DNA from: Verrucomicrobia bacterium IMCC26134
GTDB taxonomy: Bacteria; Verrucomicrobiota; Verrucomicrobiia; Opitutales; Opitutaceae
Direction: 5' to 3'
NCBI GenBank assembly: GCA_000972765.1
Contig: CP011265.1
Span: 2,725,001 to 2,789,000 of the forward strand
DNA: 64,000 nucleotides
The notes under the pieces are model-generated. The model saw only the letters and a list, made by a program, of their open reading frames with translations. It did no database searches and was not told the DNA's origin. Within the stretch, counting starts at the first letter, position 1, and each line of letters begins with the position of its first letter. Below, in pieces: positions 18,127 to 28,424 of the stretch. A program made the translations under genes and the position numbers.

Positions 18127-19139
18127 CAGCGAGTGAGATTGCGGGCGGCGGCGACGGTCTCGATCCGGGCGCGGAGGCTGGCTTTAAGACGGGGCAGAAA
18201 GGTTTCGAGGCTCTCGTTCTTTACATTCAACCCGGCCGCGCAGGCGTGGCCGCCTCCGTTGAATTCGGCGGCGATAAGATCCACCCTGAAGGTGGCGTCC
18301 TTGGCCCGCAGACTGCCCTTGATCGCGCCCCCTCGAAGCTCCACCAAGACACCGATCTCCACGCCCTCGATGCAGCGGGCGTAGTCGACCAAACCTTCGG
18401 CATCCTCCTGCCCGGTGTCGGTTTGCCGATACAGATCCTCGGAAATCACGCCGAGGCATACACGCCCGTCGCAGCTCAACTCCAGTGACGCCAGAAAGTG
18501 CTGGAGCAGGCGCAGCTTGCCGAGGGTTTCCTGTTCATAAAGCTCCAACCCCATGCGCGCCGGATCAGCCCCGCGTGCGACCAACTCGGCGGCCAGAAGG
18601 AAGGTGCGGCGGGTCGTGGCGGCGAAGCGAAACTGGCCGGTGTCGGTCGCGATTCCGGTATAAAGGGCCATCGCAGTCGGCGCGTCGAAGGGCAGACCGG
18701 CATCAAGCAAAAGACCGGCGAGGATCTCGCCGGTGGCGGCAGAGCTGGTGTCGACGAGGTTTATCCCGGCGAAGCCTACGTTTGAGAGATGATGATCGAT
18801 GCAAGCGATGGGCTCGGGAAAGGCGGCGGCGAAGCGCTCGGTGGCGCGACGGGCATCGGCGCAATCCACGTAAATGGCCACGCGTTCCTCGGCGAGGGCG
18901 GCCTCAAGCGACACGAACGGCGTGCCGGCGACCAGAAACTGAAGGCGGCGCGGCACGGGATCGGGATTGGCGCAGACGACGTCGAGCCCGAGGAGCCGGA
19001 GCGCCCGGCTCAAGGCCACTTGCGAGCCGGTGCAGTCGCCATCGGGCCGGGCATGCCCGATCACGACGATCCGGCGCCCCGCGCACGAGGCGAGCAGGCG
19101 CGAAAAGGCGTCTTTAAACTGCGGATACAGCAGACTCAC
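18126..19139 (-). CDS. nrnA: DHH-family oligoribonuclease/pAp phosphatase NrnA
   Basis: 337 aa. The DHH catalytic motifs are present: [13 protein letters not shown] (motif I), YVDCAD (II), CIDHHLSN (III), and the DHHA1 motif [12 protein letters not shown] near the C-terminus. NrnA enzymes degrade nanoRNAs and dephosphorylate pAp, linking RNA turnover to sulfur metabolism; a sulfate-activation operon lies elsewhere in this window. It overlaps rbfA by 4 nt and truB by 1 nt. Confidence 0.92.
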   Translation of the reverse strand: MSLLYPQFKDAFSRLLASCAGRRIVVIGHARPDGDCTGSQVALSRALRLLGLDVVCANPDPVPRRLQFLVAGTPFVSLEAALAEERVAIYVDCADARRATERFAAAFPEPIACIDHHLSNVGFAGINLVDTSSAATGEILAGLLLDAGLPFDAPTAMALYTGIATDTGQFRFAATTRRTFLLAAELVARGADPARMGLELYEQETLGKLRLLQHFLASLELSCDGRVCLGVISEDLYRQTDTGQEDAEGLVDYARCIEGVEIGVLVELRGGAIKGSLRAKDATFRVDLIAAEFNGGGHACAAGLNVKNESLETFLPRLKASLRARIETVAAARNLTR

Positions 19140-19516
19140 GGCGCGGAGGAGTCGGACGGCTTGGGCGCGGCGGACTTCTCCTTGGCGGCGATCTCGTCGA
19201 GCAGTCCAAGGATGCGGTTGCCCCGGTCGGTGGCGAGGTCGAGCTCGTAGGTCAGCACGGGCATGTGCTTGAGAATGATAATGTCGCCGAGGGCGAAACG
19301 CAGCTCCTGGGCGTGTTTGCGCAGCCAGCGGAGGCGATCGGCGGCGAGCTCATCGTCGCCGGTGATGGCGACGAAGACCTTGCCCTGCCGGACGTCGGGA
19401 GTGACCTCCACTGCGGTGATGGTGACTGAGGCGGCGTCGTTGTTGTATTTCCGGCGGAGCAGATTGCTCAGCTCGCGCTGGATTAACTCATTTACGCGTA
19501 AGGTGCGGGTGGACAT
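19136..19516 (-). CDS. rbfA: Ribosome-binding factor A
   Basis: 126 aa. The N-terminus MSTRTLRVNELIQRELSNLL and the VTITAVEVTPDVRQGKVFV strand are typical of RbfA, a KH-fold factor for 30S maturation and 16S rRNA 5'-end processing. It sits 45 nt downstream of infB and overlaps nrnA by 4 nt. The last ~20 residues are an Ala/Lys/Ser-rich tail ([17 protein letters not shown]). Confidence 0.95.
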   Translation of the reverse strand: MSTRTLRVNELIQRELSNLLRRKYNNDAASVTITAVEVTPDVRQGKVFVAITGDDELAADRLRWLRKHAQELRFALGDIIILKHMPVLTYELDLATDRGNRILGLLDEIAAKEKSAAPKPSDSSAP

Positions 19517-19561
19517 GGCGGGATACCCGCCGCTAGCGCACGGTGGCTAGCGGAGGAGTGA

Positions 19562-22180
19562 TCAAAGCGAGGCGCGAACCTTTTGGATCTCGTAAACCTC
19601 GATGACGTCGCCGACTTCGTAGCCGTTAAAATCGCCGAGACGGATACCGCACTCGAGGCCGGCGCGAACCTCGTTGGCGTCGTCCTTGAAGCGTTTGAGG
19701 GTGTCGATCTTGCCCTCGTCCACGATGTCCTTCTTGCGGCGGACACGGGCGTTGGCGTTGCGGGTGATTTTGCCTTCGGTGACAAGACAGCCGGCGACCG
19801 TGCCTTTGCCGACCGGGAAGGTGGCGCGGACTTCGGCGGCGCCGAGTTTGATTTCCTTGAGATCGGGGTCGAGCAAGTCGGCCATCATCTCCTTCACCTT
19901 GTCGGCGAGTTGATAAATGATGCCGAAGGTCTCGATGCGGACGCCGTGGTGCTTGGCGAGGGGCGTGACGCCGTTTTCCAGCTTGGTGTTGAAGCCGATG
20001 ATAACAGCGCCGCCGGTGCCGGCCATGAGCACGTCGTTTTTGCCGATGAGGCCGACGTCAGTGGAGACAACCTCGAGGCTGACCTTGCTGCTCTTGATAC
20101 CTTCGAGCACATGGCGCACGGCCTCGGTGGAGCCGAAGACGTCGGTTTTGATGATGACCTTGAGTGTCTTGCCCTGAGTGGCGGCGATGTCGGCGAAGAG
20201 TTGTTCGACGGAGACGTTTTTCGGCGCGGCGTCGGAGCTGGCGGTGACCTTCTTGAGTGCGAACGCCTCTTCCTCGGCAAGATTCTCGGCCTCGCGGGCG
20301 TTTTTGACGGCCTTGAACTGGGCGCCGCTGTCGGGCGCGCCGGACCAGCCGATGACGCGAACCGGGGCGGCGGGAGGAGCCTCTTTGATGCTCTCGCCCT
20401 TGTCATTGAACATGGCGCGGACTTTGCACCATTGCGCACCGCATACGAGAGAGTCGCCCACCTTGAGGGTGCCGCGCTGGACAAGCACGGTGGCAAGGGG
20501 GCCGCGGCCGACATCGACTTGGGACTCGATGATGATACCGGCGGCCTCGGCCTTCGGGTTGGCCTTGAGTTCAAGCACGTCGGCCTGAAGGAGGATCATG
20601 TCGAGCAAATCACTGAGGCCGGTGCCCTTGAGCGCGGAGACGGGGACGGTCACGGTCTCGCCACCCCAGTCTTCGGGGGCGATATTGCGCTCCTGCATCT
20701 GCTGCTTCACGCGCTCGATGTTGGCACCCTTCACGTCCATCTTATTGACGGCGACCATCAGGGTGACGGCGGCGGTCTGGGCGTGTTTAAGGGCTTCGTC
20801 GGTTTGCGGCATGAAGCCGTCGTCGGCGGCCACCACAAGGATGGCGATATCGGTGACAGAAGCGCCGCGGGCGCGCATCTTGTTAAAGGCGGCGTGACCG
20901 GGAGTATCGAGGAAGGTGATCTTGCGGCCGGAGTGCTCGATCTGGTAGGCGCCGATATGCTGGGTGATGCCGCCGGCCTCGCCACTGGCGACATTGGCCT
21001 TGCGTATGGCATCGAGCAGGGAGGTTTTGCCGTGGTCGACGTGACCAAGAATACAGCAAACCGGGGGGCGGACCGCCATGTTAACGACTTCGTCCTCAGC
21101 CTGCTTTTTGACGCGGGCAGCCTCTTTTTCCTTCGGATTTACCTGCTGCTGGGCGGCCTCGCCGCGATGCTTGATCTCCAGGAGGAAGCCATGCTTCTCG
21201 GCCACCTTGGCGGCGACCGCCTCATCGATGGACTGGTTGATCGACGCGAAAATACCGACCTCCATCAGCTCGGAGATAAGCTTGAAGGGGCGCATGCCGA
21301 GGGTCGTGGCGAAATCGCGCACGATGATCGGAGGCTTGAGATGGATGATCTTGACGCCGCCTTCGTCGGTGATGGTCGCGGTCTGGGCGGAAGGGGTGAC
21401 GGGCAACATCGGGTTGCCGGGCGCCGAAATGGTGGCGGGCGGCGCCTTGGGCGCGCCGTAAGCGGCCGGCTTGGGCAGAGGAGGCGATGCAGGCGAGGCG
21501 GCGGGTGCGGGTGCGGGACGGCTGAACGCAGGCGGCTGCAGCGGGGCGGAAGCCGGTGCCGAAACAGGGGGACGCAGCGGAGCGGAAGCGGGAGACGGCG
21601 CGGCAGCCGCAGCCGGTGGACGCAGGCCCGGGGTCACCAAGGGAGCATTCGGGCGCGGAGCACCGAAGGGGGCACTTGGCACGGAAGGGGCTGATGCCGG
21701 GCGTGAGACCGGAGGCAGAGCGGGCGGCCGTGAAATAGGGGGCGGCGCGGATACCGGCAAAGGCGGCGGCGCGGAAGGACGCGATACCGGAGCGGGTGGT
21801 GCGACCGGGGCGGCCGGGGCCTGAACCGGCGCGGGGGGAGCAGGGGTGGCGGGATTAGCCTCGGCGGTGGCACGGGCGGCGGCCTCGCTGCGCTCACGGG
21901 CGACATCGCCGACCGATTTCACCATCATGCCGGCCGGTCCTTTGGCGGCCGGCTTGGCTGCTTCAGGGGCGGCTGCGGCCGCTGGTGGCGTGACGGCTGC
22001 GGTCGGAGCGGGGGCGGCTGACGCCGGGCGTTCGAACTCCTTTTCCAAGGCCTCAGCAGAGATGTTGTCCACCGTGCTGGACGAGGTCTTCACGTCATAG
22101 TTGCGTGCCTTCAACAAGGAGATCAGCTCCTTGTTTTCCATGCCTAGTTTCTTGGCGAGTTCGTGGACGCGTATGCTCAT
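19562..22180 (-). CDS. infB: Translation initiation factor IF-2
   Basis: 872 aa. The N-terminal IF2_N helix bundle (residues 1-50, [19 protein letters not shown]) is followed by a long Pro/Ala-rich linker (about 55-270), a second IF2_N-like segment (~280-345), and the GTPase with [22 protein letters not shown] and NKMD, then domains II-IV. It delivers fMet-tRNA to the 30S subunit and promotes subunit joining. The linker's extreme Pro/Ala content explains the long antisense open frames here. It lies 61 nt downstream of nusA. Confidence 0.97.
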   Translation of the reverse strand: MSIRVHELAKKLGMENKELISLLKARNYDVKTSSSTVDNISAEALEKEFERPASAAPAPTAAVTPPAAAAAPEAAKPAAKGPAGMMVKSVGDVARERSEAAARATAEANPATPAPPAPVQAPAAPVAPPAPVSRPSAPPPLPVSAPPPISRPPALPPVSRPASAPSVPSAPFGAPRPNAPLVTPGLRPPAAAAAPSPASAPLRPPVSAPASAPLQPPAFSRPAPAPAASPASPPLPKPAAYGAPKAPPATISAPGNPMLPVTPSAQTATITDEGGVKIIHLKPPIIVRDFATTLGMRPFKLISELMEVGIFASINQSIDEAVAAKVAEKHGFLLEIKHRGEAAQQQVNPKEKEAARVKKQAEDEVVNMAVRPPVCCILGHVDHGKTSLLDAIRKANVASGEAGGITQHIGAYQIEHSGRKITFLDTPGHAAFNKMRARGASVTDIAILVVAADDGFMPQTDEALKHAQTAAVTLMVAVNKMDVKGANIERVKQQMQERNIAPEDWGGETVTVPVSALKGTGLSDLLDMILLQADVLELKANPKAEAAGIIIESQVDVGRGPLATVLVQRGTLKVGDSLVCGAQWCKVRAMFNDKGESIKEAPPAAPVRVIGWSGAPDSGAQFKAVKNAREAENLAEEEAFALKKVTASSDAAPKNVSVEQLFADIAATQGKTLKVIIKTDVFGSTEAVRHVLEGIKSSKVSLEVVSTDVGLIGKNDVLMAGTGGAVIIGFNTKLENGVTPLAKHHGVRIETFGIIYQLADKVKEMMADLLDPDLKEIKLGAAEVRATFPVGKGTVAGCLVTEGKITRNANARVRRKKDIVDEGKIDTLKRFKDDANEVRAGLECGIRLGDFNGYEVGDVIEVYEIQKVRASL

Positions 22181-22241
22181 TAATTCAGATGACGGAGTGA
22201 GGAAAGGCTGATGTGAAGGCGGCGAAGGAAACGCGTGCGAG

Positions 22242-23468
22242 TTATGCGTTTGTTACCTTGGCGATGATGGCGCCGGCTTCTTCGGCGGTAAAGCCGGAGT
22301 CCACCAGATCTTCCACGGCGACGCCCTCGAAGGCAGCAGGGGAATTGATGCCAATGGCTACGAGTCGCTCGGCCACCGGTTTATCAAGACCGAACGAAGA
22401 GACGAGGGAGTTGATCGCCTGGCTGCGAGGGTCAACCGTCTCGACCTTGAACTCCTCGATATCAATGCGCCAGCCGATGAGGCGGGAAGTGAGCCGGGCG
22501 TTCTGGCCCTTCTTGCCGATGGCTATGGCCAAGTCGTCCGTCGCGACGCGCAGGAGGATGCGCTTGGAACGCTCGTCGAGCACGATCTCGCGCGGCACGG
22601 CCGGCTTGAGCGCCTCGAGCACCATCTGCTTGGGGTCGGTAAACCAGTTGATGATGTCGACCTTCTCGCCATTGAGCTCTCGCACGATGGTTTTAACGCG
22701 GGCGCCGCGGGCGCCGACGCATGCGCCGACGGGGTCAACCTTGGGGTCGGTGCTGGTGACGGCGATCTTGGTGCGGTAGCCGGGTTCGCGGGCGAAGGCC
22801 TCGATTTTAACCGTGCCGTCGGCGATTTCCCCTACCTCAACCTCAAAGAGGCGGCGGACAAACTTGGGGCTGCCACGGCTCAAGACCAACTCGGGGCCAC
22901 GGGGACTGCTCTCGATGGCGAGCAGCAGACAGCGAATACGATCGCCGGGCTGATATTCCTCACCCGGGACCTGTTCGCGACCGGGCAGGACGGCCTCGGA
23001 CTTTCCTAGATCAATGTAGATATCGCTGCGCTCTTTACGGCGCACGGTGCCGGTGACGATGTTGCCGACGCTGTCTTTGTAATCGTCGTAAATACGGTCT
23101 TTTTCAAACTGGCGGAGCTTCTGCATCACCGCCTGGCGGGCGGTTTGGGCGGCGATTCGTCCGAGTTCGGACGGATTGATTTCTTTTTCGATCACATCGC
23201 CGATCAAAGCGCCGGGCTTGAACGCCTGCGCCTTCTCGACATGCACCTCGACCTTGGGATCGCCGACCGAGTCCACGACCTTGAGCAAGGCCCAAGCCTT
23301 CAATTGGCCGTTGCGCGGATTAATCTCGATTTTGATGTCCTGACCGGAGTTGACGCCTTTCAGCGCCGCAGATTTGATGGCATTGACGATCGCGGCGATC
23401 ATGTCGGCGCGCGCAATGCCCCTTTCCTTCTCCATGTATTCGAGGACTGTGAGTATTTCGCTGCTCAT
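22242..23468 (-). CDS. nusA: Transcription termination/antitermination protein NusA
   Basis: 408 aa. NusA_N (1-125), S1 (about 135-200, [19 protein letters not shown]), and KH domains ([37 protein letters not shown]) are in order. A short C-terminal helix-hairpin-helix-like region follows ([19 protein letters not shown]); the tandem acidic repeats of the E. coli protein are absent. It is the first gene of the operon; rimP, often upstream, is not found here. A terminator-like hairpin ends 17 nt before the start codon (see 23486-23512), implying attenuation or autoregulation. Confidence 0.96.
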   Translation of the reverse strand: MSSEILTVLEYMEKERGIARADMIAAIVNAIKSAALKGVNSGQDIKIEINPRNGQLKAWALLKVVDSVGDPKVEVHVEKAQAFKPGALIGDVIEKEINPSELGRIAAQTARQAVMQKLRQFEKDRIYDDYKDSVGNIVTGTVRRKERSDIYIDLGKSEAVLPGREQVPGEEYQPGDRIRCLLLAIESSPRGPELVLSRGSPKFVRRLFEVEVGEIADGTVKIEAFAREPGYRTKIAVTSTDPKVDPVGACVGARGARVKTIVRELNGEKVDIINWFTDPKQMVLEALKPAVPREIVLDERSKRILLRVATDDLAIAIGKKGQNARLTSRLIGWRIDIEEFKVETVDPRSQAINSLVSSFGLDKPVAERLVAIGINSPAAFEGVAVEDLVDSGFTAEEAGAIIAKVTNA

Positions 23469-23485
23469 GAGGGTCGGATGTTTAG

Positions 23486-23512
23486 AAAAAAAAGGTGGGC
23501 CAAAGGCCCACC
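23486..23512 (-). terminator. Intrinsic terminator/attenuator hairpin in the nusA leader
   Basis: On the minus strand an 8-bp perfect stem (GGTGGGCC / GGCCCACC, 3-nt loop) is followed by eight T residues. The T-tract ends 17 nt before the nusA ATG, leaving no space for another promoter, so nusA transcripts must read through it. Confidence 0.8.
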
Positions 23513-23545
23513 AAACGGACAGTGAACTGATTTAACCAAAGGTGG

Positions 23546-23574
23546 AGTTAGCAACCCCAGCAAAACGGTGTCAA
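23546..23574 (-). promoter_or_regulatory. Candidate nusA operon promoter
   Basis: On the minus strand a perfect TTGACA (23569-23574) lies 17 nt from CTAACT (23546-23551), a weak -10 match. Transcription would begin near 23538 and give a ~70-nt leader containing the hairpin at 23486-23512. The -35 is convincing, the -10 less so. Confidence 0.45.
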
Positions 23575-23657
23575 GTCCCGCGCCCGAACATCGCACGCGA
23601 TAAGCTAGTCCCCCCACCCTGCCGCAGCCCCTAAAAGAAAGGTGACCGCCTGGGGCT

Positions 23658-23699
23658 AAAAACAAAAAGCCACCCGCATCCAAGTGGACAGGAGTGGCC
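23658..23699 (-). terminator. Intrinsic terminator after the small basic-protein gene
   Basis: Minus strand: GGCCACTCC and GGGTGGC arms with a longer loop, followed by TTTTTGTTTTT. It begins 25 nt after the stop of the 32-aa gene at 23724-23822 and separates that gene from the nusA leader. Confidence 0.65.
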
Positions 23700-23723
23700 G
23701 TAGAGACTACCTGAGCCGGCGGC

Positions 23724-23822
23724 TCAGCGTCCCTTTTTCTCGCGCTTGTCGGCTTTTTTCTCCGCCGGAGTTTTCAAGGGCTTTTTCTTCGTCTGCTTTT
23801 GGGAGTTTTGAGTTTTGGCCAT
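23724..23822 (-). CDS. Small lysine-rich protein (32 aa)
   Basis: ATG at 23822 gives a 32-residue, strongly basic protein (starts MAKTQNSQKQTKKK, ends REKKGR), rich in Lys/Gln and without hydrophobic core, likely disordered. It has its own downstream terminator. Together with the next small gene it looks like a pair of nucleic-acid-binding or ribosome-associated tails; no function can be assigned. Too short for routine gene finders. Confidence 0.5.
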   Translation of the reverse strand: MAKTQNSQKQTKKKPLKTPAEKKADKREKKGR

Positions 23823-23874
23823 AAGAGTAGAGGCTGGGATGGGTTGACTGACGGAGGGATCGGGTGCGCTTGGT

Positions 23875-24018
23875 TTACTTCTTTTTACCGGCGGCAGCCT
23901 TGGCCTTGGTGGCTTGCTGCGAGGTGATGAGCGACTGCTTTTTTTGGTTGGAAGCGTCGTTCTTCGACTGTTTTTGCGAGGCTTTTTTCTGCGTGGATTT
24001 AGGGGATTTATCGCCCAT
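23875..24018 (-). CDS. Small basic protein (47 aa), MGDKSPKS-type
   Basis: ATG at 24018 gives 47 residues beginning MGDKSPKSTQKKASQKQSKN and ending in KAAAGKKK. The composition is Lys/Gln/Ser/Ala-rich and low-complexity, but the MGDKSPKS start resembles small conserved hypothetical proteins I recall from Verrucomicrobiota and relatives. It lies 52 nt upstream of the 32-aa gene on the same strand, so the two may be co-transcribed. Function unknown. Confidence 0.6.
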   Translation of the reverse strand: MGDKSPKSTQKKASQKQSKNDASNQKKQSLITSQQATKAKAAAGKKK

Positions 24019-24265
24019 GATTTTATGTTCTTTCGGAGGGTTGCCTCACCTTCGGAATGTTTGTTTCCCCGAAAGCGTGCACCCTTGCATGACAGATCGC
24101 ACCGCTATGGCGAGACTCATCCAGCCGTATCTGCTTCGCCGATACGGGATCACGCCGGCCGCCGGTCCCTCGTGATCGACAGGTAATACAAATACCCTCG
24201 CCGCCCGGCACCAAACCCCGCACCAACCCAGCTCAGGGCCTGTCACGCCCGACCCGGCCCCCCCC

Positions 24266-26377
24266 ATGTCTCCCCTTCGTCTCGCTCCCCTGACTCTGCT
24301 CGCCGCCACCTTGAATGCAGCGGCCGCCTCATCGCTGCCGGGCCCCGAGCACAGTCTGGTGACGCTGCCGGCCTTCGTGGTCACCGCCACTCGCGCCCCG
24401 CAGGATCCCGCCACCCTGCCGCTCACCGTGGATGTCTTCACTGCGTCCACCTTGCAAAACGGCCCCGCGCTCACGCTCGACGACGCACTCCGCCGCTCCG
24501 CCGCGTTTTCACTTTTCCGGCGCACCGGCTCGCTTACGGCCAACCCCACCGCCCAGGGCGCCTCGTTGCGCGGCATAGGCCCGAGTGCGGCCAGCCGGAC
24601 CCTCGTCCTGCTCGATGGCGTGCCGGTCGTCGATCCGTTCTTTGGCTCGGTCGCCTGGTCCAAGCTTCCTTCCGCCTCGCTCGAGCGGGTGGAAATCGTC
24701 CGTGGCGGCGGTTCCGCAGCCTGGGGCGGCACTTCTCTGGGCGGCACCATCCAGCTCATCTCCACAGCGCTTCTCCCCGACAAGGACACACCGACGCACC
24801 CGGGCCCGCAAACCAGCGGCAGCGCTTCAGTCACCGGGGGGGATTTCAATACGCGTGCCAGCGATGTCACCGCCACTCTGGTCGCCCCCTCGGCGCGCGA
24901 TGCCGTCCGCATCGAGGCTGCCGCCTTCGCCACCGATGGCGTCCGCCTCGTGCAAGCCCCCGGCCCGATCGACCGTCCCGCCGACTCCGCTTCCCAGCGC
25001 GGCCAGTTGACGTGGCAACGTCGCGTCAGCGACTCGGCCACCCTGACCTCCACCGCCCGTGTCTGGCACGATACCCGCGGGAACGGCACCCCTTACCAGA
25101 AAAATGCCTCTGACGAGCGTTTCGTCTCCGCCGCTTTAAGGGGACGCCCTGCCAACGGCCCCGTCTGGAGCTGCACGCTCTATGCGCAGGATCAGGATTA
25201 CTCGAATACCTTCTCGGCGGTGAACGCCGCCCGCAGCGCCGAGACTCCCGCCAGCGACCAATACGCCGTGCCCGCCACCGCCGGCGGCGCCTCCGCCCAG
25301 CTCAACTGGGGCGAGCCCGACGACCTCGCCTCCGGCGCCTCCTCCCTCACCACGGTCGGCCTCGACGCCCGTCGTGTCGAAGGCGAAACTCGCGAACACT
25401 TTCGCTACGTCGGCACCGCCTACACCCGCAACCGACTCGCCGGCGGCACCCAAAGCTCCGCCGGGGTCTTCGCCAACCACTCCCGCGCGCTCGCCCCCGG
25501 CCTGACCGCCAGCTTGGGAATGCGCCTCGACACCACCCGCAACACCGACGGCTTCCGTCGCGAGACCGTCCTCGCCACCGGCGCAGATGAGTTGAACCAG
25601 CATTACGCCAACCGCGAAGACCGCGCCTTCTCCCCTACCCTGGGCCTTGCCTGGCGAGCCACCGATACCCTCACCGCCCGCGCCGCCGCCTACTCCGCCT
25701 ACCGCGCTCCGACCCTCAACGAGCTCTACCGCCCCTTCCGCGTCGGCCCCGTCACCACCCGCGCCAACCCCGATCTCTCTCCCGAAACCCTCCAAGGCGG
25801 CGAACTCGGCCTCGCCTGGGAAACACCCGCCCATGACGCCGGCCTGCGCGCCACGGTTTTCCAAAACGACCTCGCCGACACCGTAGCCAACGTCACCCTC
25901 GACGCCACCACCCGCGAAAAACGCAACCTCGACTCCGCCCGCGTGCGAGGCTTCGAGCTCGGCGGCCACTGGAGCCCGTTCGCCCTCCTCCGTCTCGACG
26001 CCGACTACCTGCTCGACGACGCCCGCGTCGTCTCCGGCGGCCCCGGCGCCACCGCGCTCGACGGACGCCGCCTAGCCCAGGTGCCGCGGCACAACCTCAC
26101 CCTCGGCGCCGCCTGGCAGGCCACCCGCAGCCTGGATCTCGATCTCCGCGCCGGCTGGCGCTCCGCCCAGTGGGAGGACGACCTCAACACCCTTCGCCTC
26201 GCCCCCTCTATCCGCCTCGATCTCGCCGCCCACTACGCTTTTTCGCCTCGCTGGCGCCTCACCCTCGCGGTGGAAAACCTTTTCGACACCGCCACCGAAA
26301 CCGGCCGCACCTCCACCGGCGTCGTCAGCATTGCCCCGCCACGCTGGTCGCGGGCCGATCTCGAGTTCCGCTGGTAA
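24266..26377 (+). CDS. TonB-dependent outer-membrane receptor
   Basis: 703 aa. A signal peptide (LAPLTLLAATLNAAAASS) is followed by a TonB-box-like stretch (LPAFVVTATRAP), a plug domain (LRGIGPSAASRTLVLLDGVP, then VEIVRGGGSAAWGG) and a long 22-strand-type beta-barrel with VENLFDTATETG near the C-terminus and a final aromatic Trp (DLEFRW). It imports an unknown ligand using TonB energy. No cobalamin riboswitch is visible upstream. It lies 82 nt before a GH51 enzyme on the same strand, so an oligosaccharide ligand is possible, though siderophore or vitamin uptake cannot be excluded. Confidence 0.9.
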   Translation: MSPLRLAPLTLLAATLNAAAASSLPGPEHSLVTLPAFVVTATRAPQDPATLPLTVDVFTASTLQNGPALTLDDALRRSAAFSLFRRTGSLTANPTAQGASLRGIGPSAASRTLVLLDGVPVVDPFFGSVAWSKLPSASLERVEIVRGGGSAAWGGTSLGGTIQLISTALLPDKDTPTHPGPQTSGSASVTGGDFNTRASDVTATLVAPSARDAVRIEAAAFATDGVRLVQAPGPIDRPADSASQRGQLTWQRRVSDSATLTSTARVWHDTRGNGTPYQKNASDERFVSAALRGRPANGPVWSCTLYAQDQDYSNTFSAVNAARSAETPASDQYAVPATAGGASAQLNWGEPDDLASGASSLTTVGLDARRVEGETREHFRYVGTAYTRNRLAGGTQSSAGVFANHSRALAPGLTASLGMRLDTTRNTDGFRRETVLATGADELNQHYANREDRAFSPTLGLAWRATDTLTARAAAYSAYRAPTLNELYRPFRVGPVTTRANPDLSPETLQGGELGLAWETPAHDAGLRATVFQNDLADTVANVTLDATTREKRNLDSARVRGFELGGHWSPFALLRLDADYLLDDARVVSGGPGATALDGRRLAQVPRHNLTLGAAWQATRSLDLDLRAGWRSAQWEDDLNTLRLAPSIRLDLAAHYAFSPRWRLTLAVENLFDTATETGRTSTGVVSIAPPRWSRADLEFRW

Positions 26378-26459
26378 AGCCAGCGCCGCCCTTCCTCAGA
26401 CTGTTCGTTTTCATCTGCGTCGCCCCCGCTCTGCCTTTGTTCAATCTACGTAAATCCCC

Positions 26460-28424
26460 ATGACACCCCGCCTCACCCCGCTCCTGCGCTGCCTCGCCTG
26501 GCTCTCGCTCCCGCTCACCGCATCCGCCGCCGACGTCACCGCCGCCGTCTCGTCCACCCCGGTCGCAACGCTCTCCATCGATGCCACCGCGTCCGCCGGT
26601 CGCGTCAGTCCGCTGCACTACGGTTTGATGACCGAGGAGATCAATCACTGCTACGACGGCGGTCTCTACGCCGAGCTCGTGCGCAACCGAACTTTTCGCG
26701 ACGACGATAAACAACCCGCGCACTGGTCCGCCGTCCACGATGCCACCCTCGCGCTCGACCGCACCCAGCCGCTCAACGCCGCCAACCCCGCCAGCCTCCG
26801 CGTCGATATCCGGGCCTCCGGTGGTGGCGTCGCCAACACCGGCTACTGGGGCTTCCCCGTCACGCCCTCCACCCGCTACCGCGCCACCGTCCACGCCAAG
26901 GCCGCCGCCGGCTTCACCGGCCCGCTCACTCTCTCCCTGCAAAGCCCCGACGGCTCCATCGTTTACGCGCGGGCAAAGATTTCCCGCCTCTCCGCCGACT
27001 GGCAGGCGCACGAGGTCACCCTGCGCACCGCTCGCGGCATCACCCCCACCACCGACACCCGCCTCGTCCTCGGCACCGAGGCCCCCGCCACCGTCTGGCT
27101 GGGCCTCGTCTCGCTCTTCCCTCCCACCTGGAAAGACCGCCCCAATGGCCTCCGCCGCGACCTCATGCAGATGCTGGTCGATCTCAAACCCGCCTTCCTG
27201 CGTTTCCCCGGCGGCAACTATCTGGAGGGCGACACCATCGACTCCCGTTTCAAGTGGTGGGAAACTCTCGGCCCCATCGCCGAGCGCCCCGGCCACCCCT
27301 GCCCCTGGGGCTACCGTTCCACCGACGGCATGGGCCTGCTCGAATTTCTCCTCTGGTGCGAAGACATGAAGGCCGAACCCGTGCTCGCCCTCTACGCCGG
27401 CTACTCGCTCAGAGGCGACTACGTTAAGCCCGGCCCCGACTTGGAGCCGTTTATCAAGGAAGCGCTCGACGAGATCGAATACGTCTCCGGCCCCGTCACC
27501 TCCACCTGGGGCGCGCGCCGCGCCGCCGACGGCCACCCCGAACCGTTCCCCCTGCGCTATGTCGAGATCGGCAACGAAGACTGGTTCGACAAATCCGGCA
27601 GCTACGACGCCCGCTACACCCAGTTCCAAGACGCGATCAAGGCCCGCCACCCCGGCCTCAAGTGCATCTCCAGCATCGGCAACGAGCAACCCGCCCAGAA
27701 ACGCGTGCAAAGCCGCCGCCCCGATGTGCTCGACGAGCACTACTACCGGAAAACAGCCGATTTCCTCAAAGACTCGCCCACCCACTTCGATTCCTACGAC
27801 CGCTCCGGCCCCGAGATTTTTGTCGGAGAATGGGCCGCCCACGAGACCGCCTTCCCGCCCTGGGACAAACAATCCAAAGGCCTCCCCGCCACGCCCAACC
27901 AATGGGCCGCCATCGGCGACGCCGCCTGGATGGCCGCCATGGAGCGCCACTCCGACTTCGTGACCATGCAGTGCTACGCCCCGCTCTTCGCCAACCTGAA
28001 CGACTATCAATGGCGCCCCGACCTCATCGGCTACGATGCGCTGCGCGCCTACGGTTCTCCCAGCTACCACGCCTTCCGCCTCTTCAGCACCCACGTCGGC
28101 GACGAGATTTTAAAAACCACCTTTGGCGCCGGCACCTCGGTCCAGGGCTCCGTCACCCGCGATTCCCGCTCCGGCCTCATCTACGTAAAACTAGTCAACC
28201 CGCTCCCCGCCGCCCAGTCGCTCCGCATCGACCTCGCCGGCGGCCGCCCCCTGGCCCGCACCGCCCGCGTGTTCACCCTCGCCGCCGCCCCCGACGCCAC
28301 CAACTCCCTCGCCGCACCCGCGAAGGTCGTGCCCGTCGCCTCCAAACTCCCGGTGTCGTCACCGTCCTTCACCTGCGACCTCGCCCCCACGTCCGTCACC
28401 GTCCTGGAGCTGAAACCGCGCTAA
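26460..28424 (+). CDS. Secreted GH51-type alpha-L-arabinofuranosidase
   Basis: 654 aa with an N-terminal signal peptide (LLRCLAWLSLPLTASA). The N-terminal segment VSPLHYGLMTEEINHCYDGG is typical of GH51; a carbohydrate-binding-like insert spans about residues 90-225, then a TIM barrel begins (FLRFPGGNYLEG). Putative acid/base E373 (EIGNEDW) and nucleophile E457 (FVGEWAAHE) are in place, and a C-terminal beta domain closes the protein. It would release arabinose from arabinan or arabinoxylan in the periplasm or outside. Its neighbour is a TonB receptor. Confidence 0.88.
   Translation: MTPRLTPLLRCLAWLSLPLTASAADVTAAVSSTPVATLSIDATASAGRVSPLHYGLMTEEINHCYDGGLYAELVRNRTFRDDDKQPAHWSAVHDATLALDRTQPLNAANPASLRVDIRASGGGVANTGYWGFPVTPSTRYRATVHAKAAAGFTGPLTLSLQSPDGSIVYARAKISRLSADWQAHEVTLRTARGITPTTDTRLVLGTEAPATVWLGLVSLFPPTWKDRPNGLRRDLMQMLVDLKPAFLRFPGGNYLEGDTIDSRFKWWETLGPIAERPGHPCPWGYRSTDGMGLLEFLLWCEDMKAEPVLALYAGYSLRGDYVKPGPDLEPFIKEALDEIEYVSGPVTSTWGARRAADGHPEPFPLRYVEIGNEDWFDKSGSYDARYTQFQDAIKARHPGLKCISSIGNEQPAQKRVQSRRPDVLDEHYYRKTADFLKDSPTHFDSYDRSGPEIFVGEWAAHETAFPPWDKQSKGLPATPNQWAAIGDAAWMAAMERHSDFVTMQCYAPLFANLNDYQWRPDLIGYDALRAYGSPSYHAFRLFSTHVGDEILKTTFGAGTSVQGSVTRDSRSGLIYVKLVNPLPAAQSLRIDLAGGRPLARTARVFTLAAAPDATNSLAAPAKVVPVASKLPVSSPSFTCDLAPTSVTVLELKPR

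Noticed and set aside
19583-21694. 703-aa plus-strand open frame opposite infB
   Set aside because: Mirror of the IF-2 gene; composition follows the codon positions of infB and no domain is recognisable.
24019-24265. Cobalamin riboswitch upstream of the TonB receptor
   Set aside because: No B12-box-like GCCACTG or conserved core could be found in the leader.
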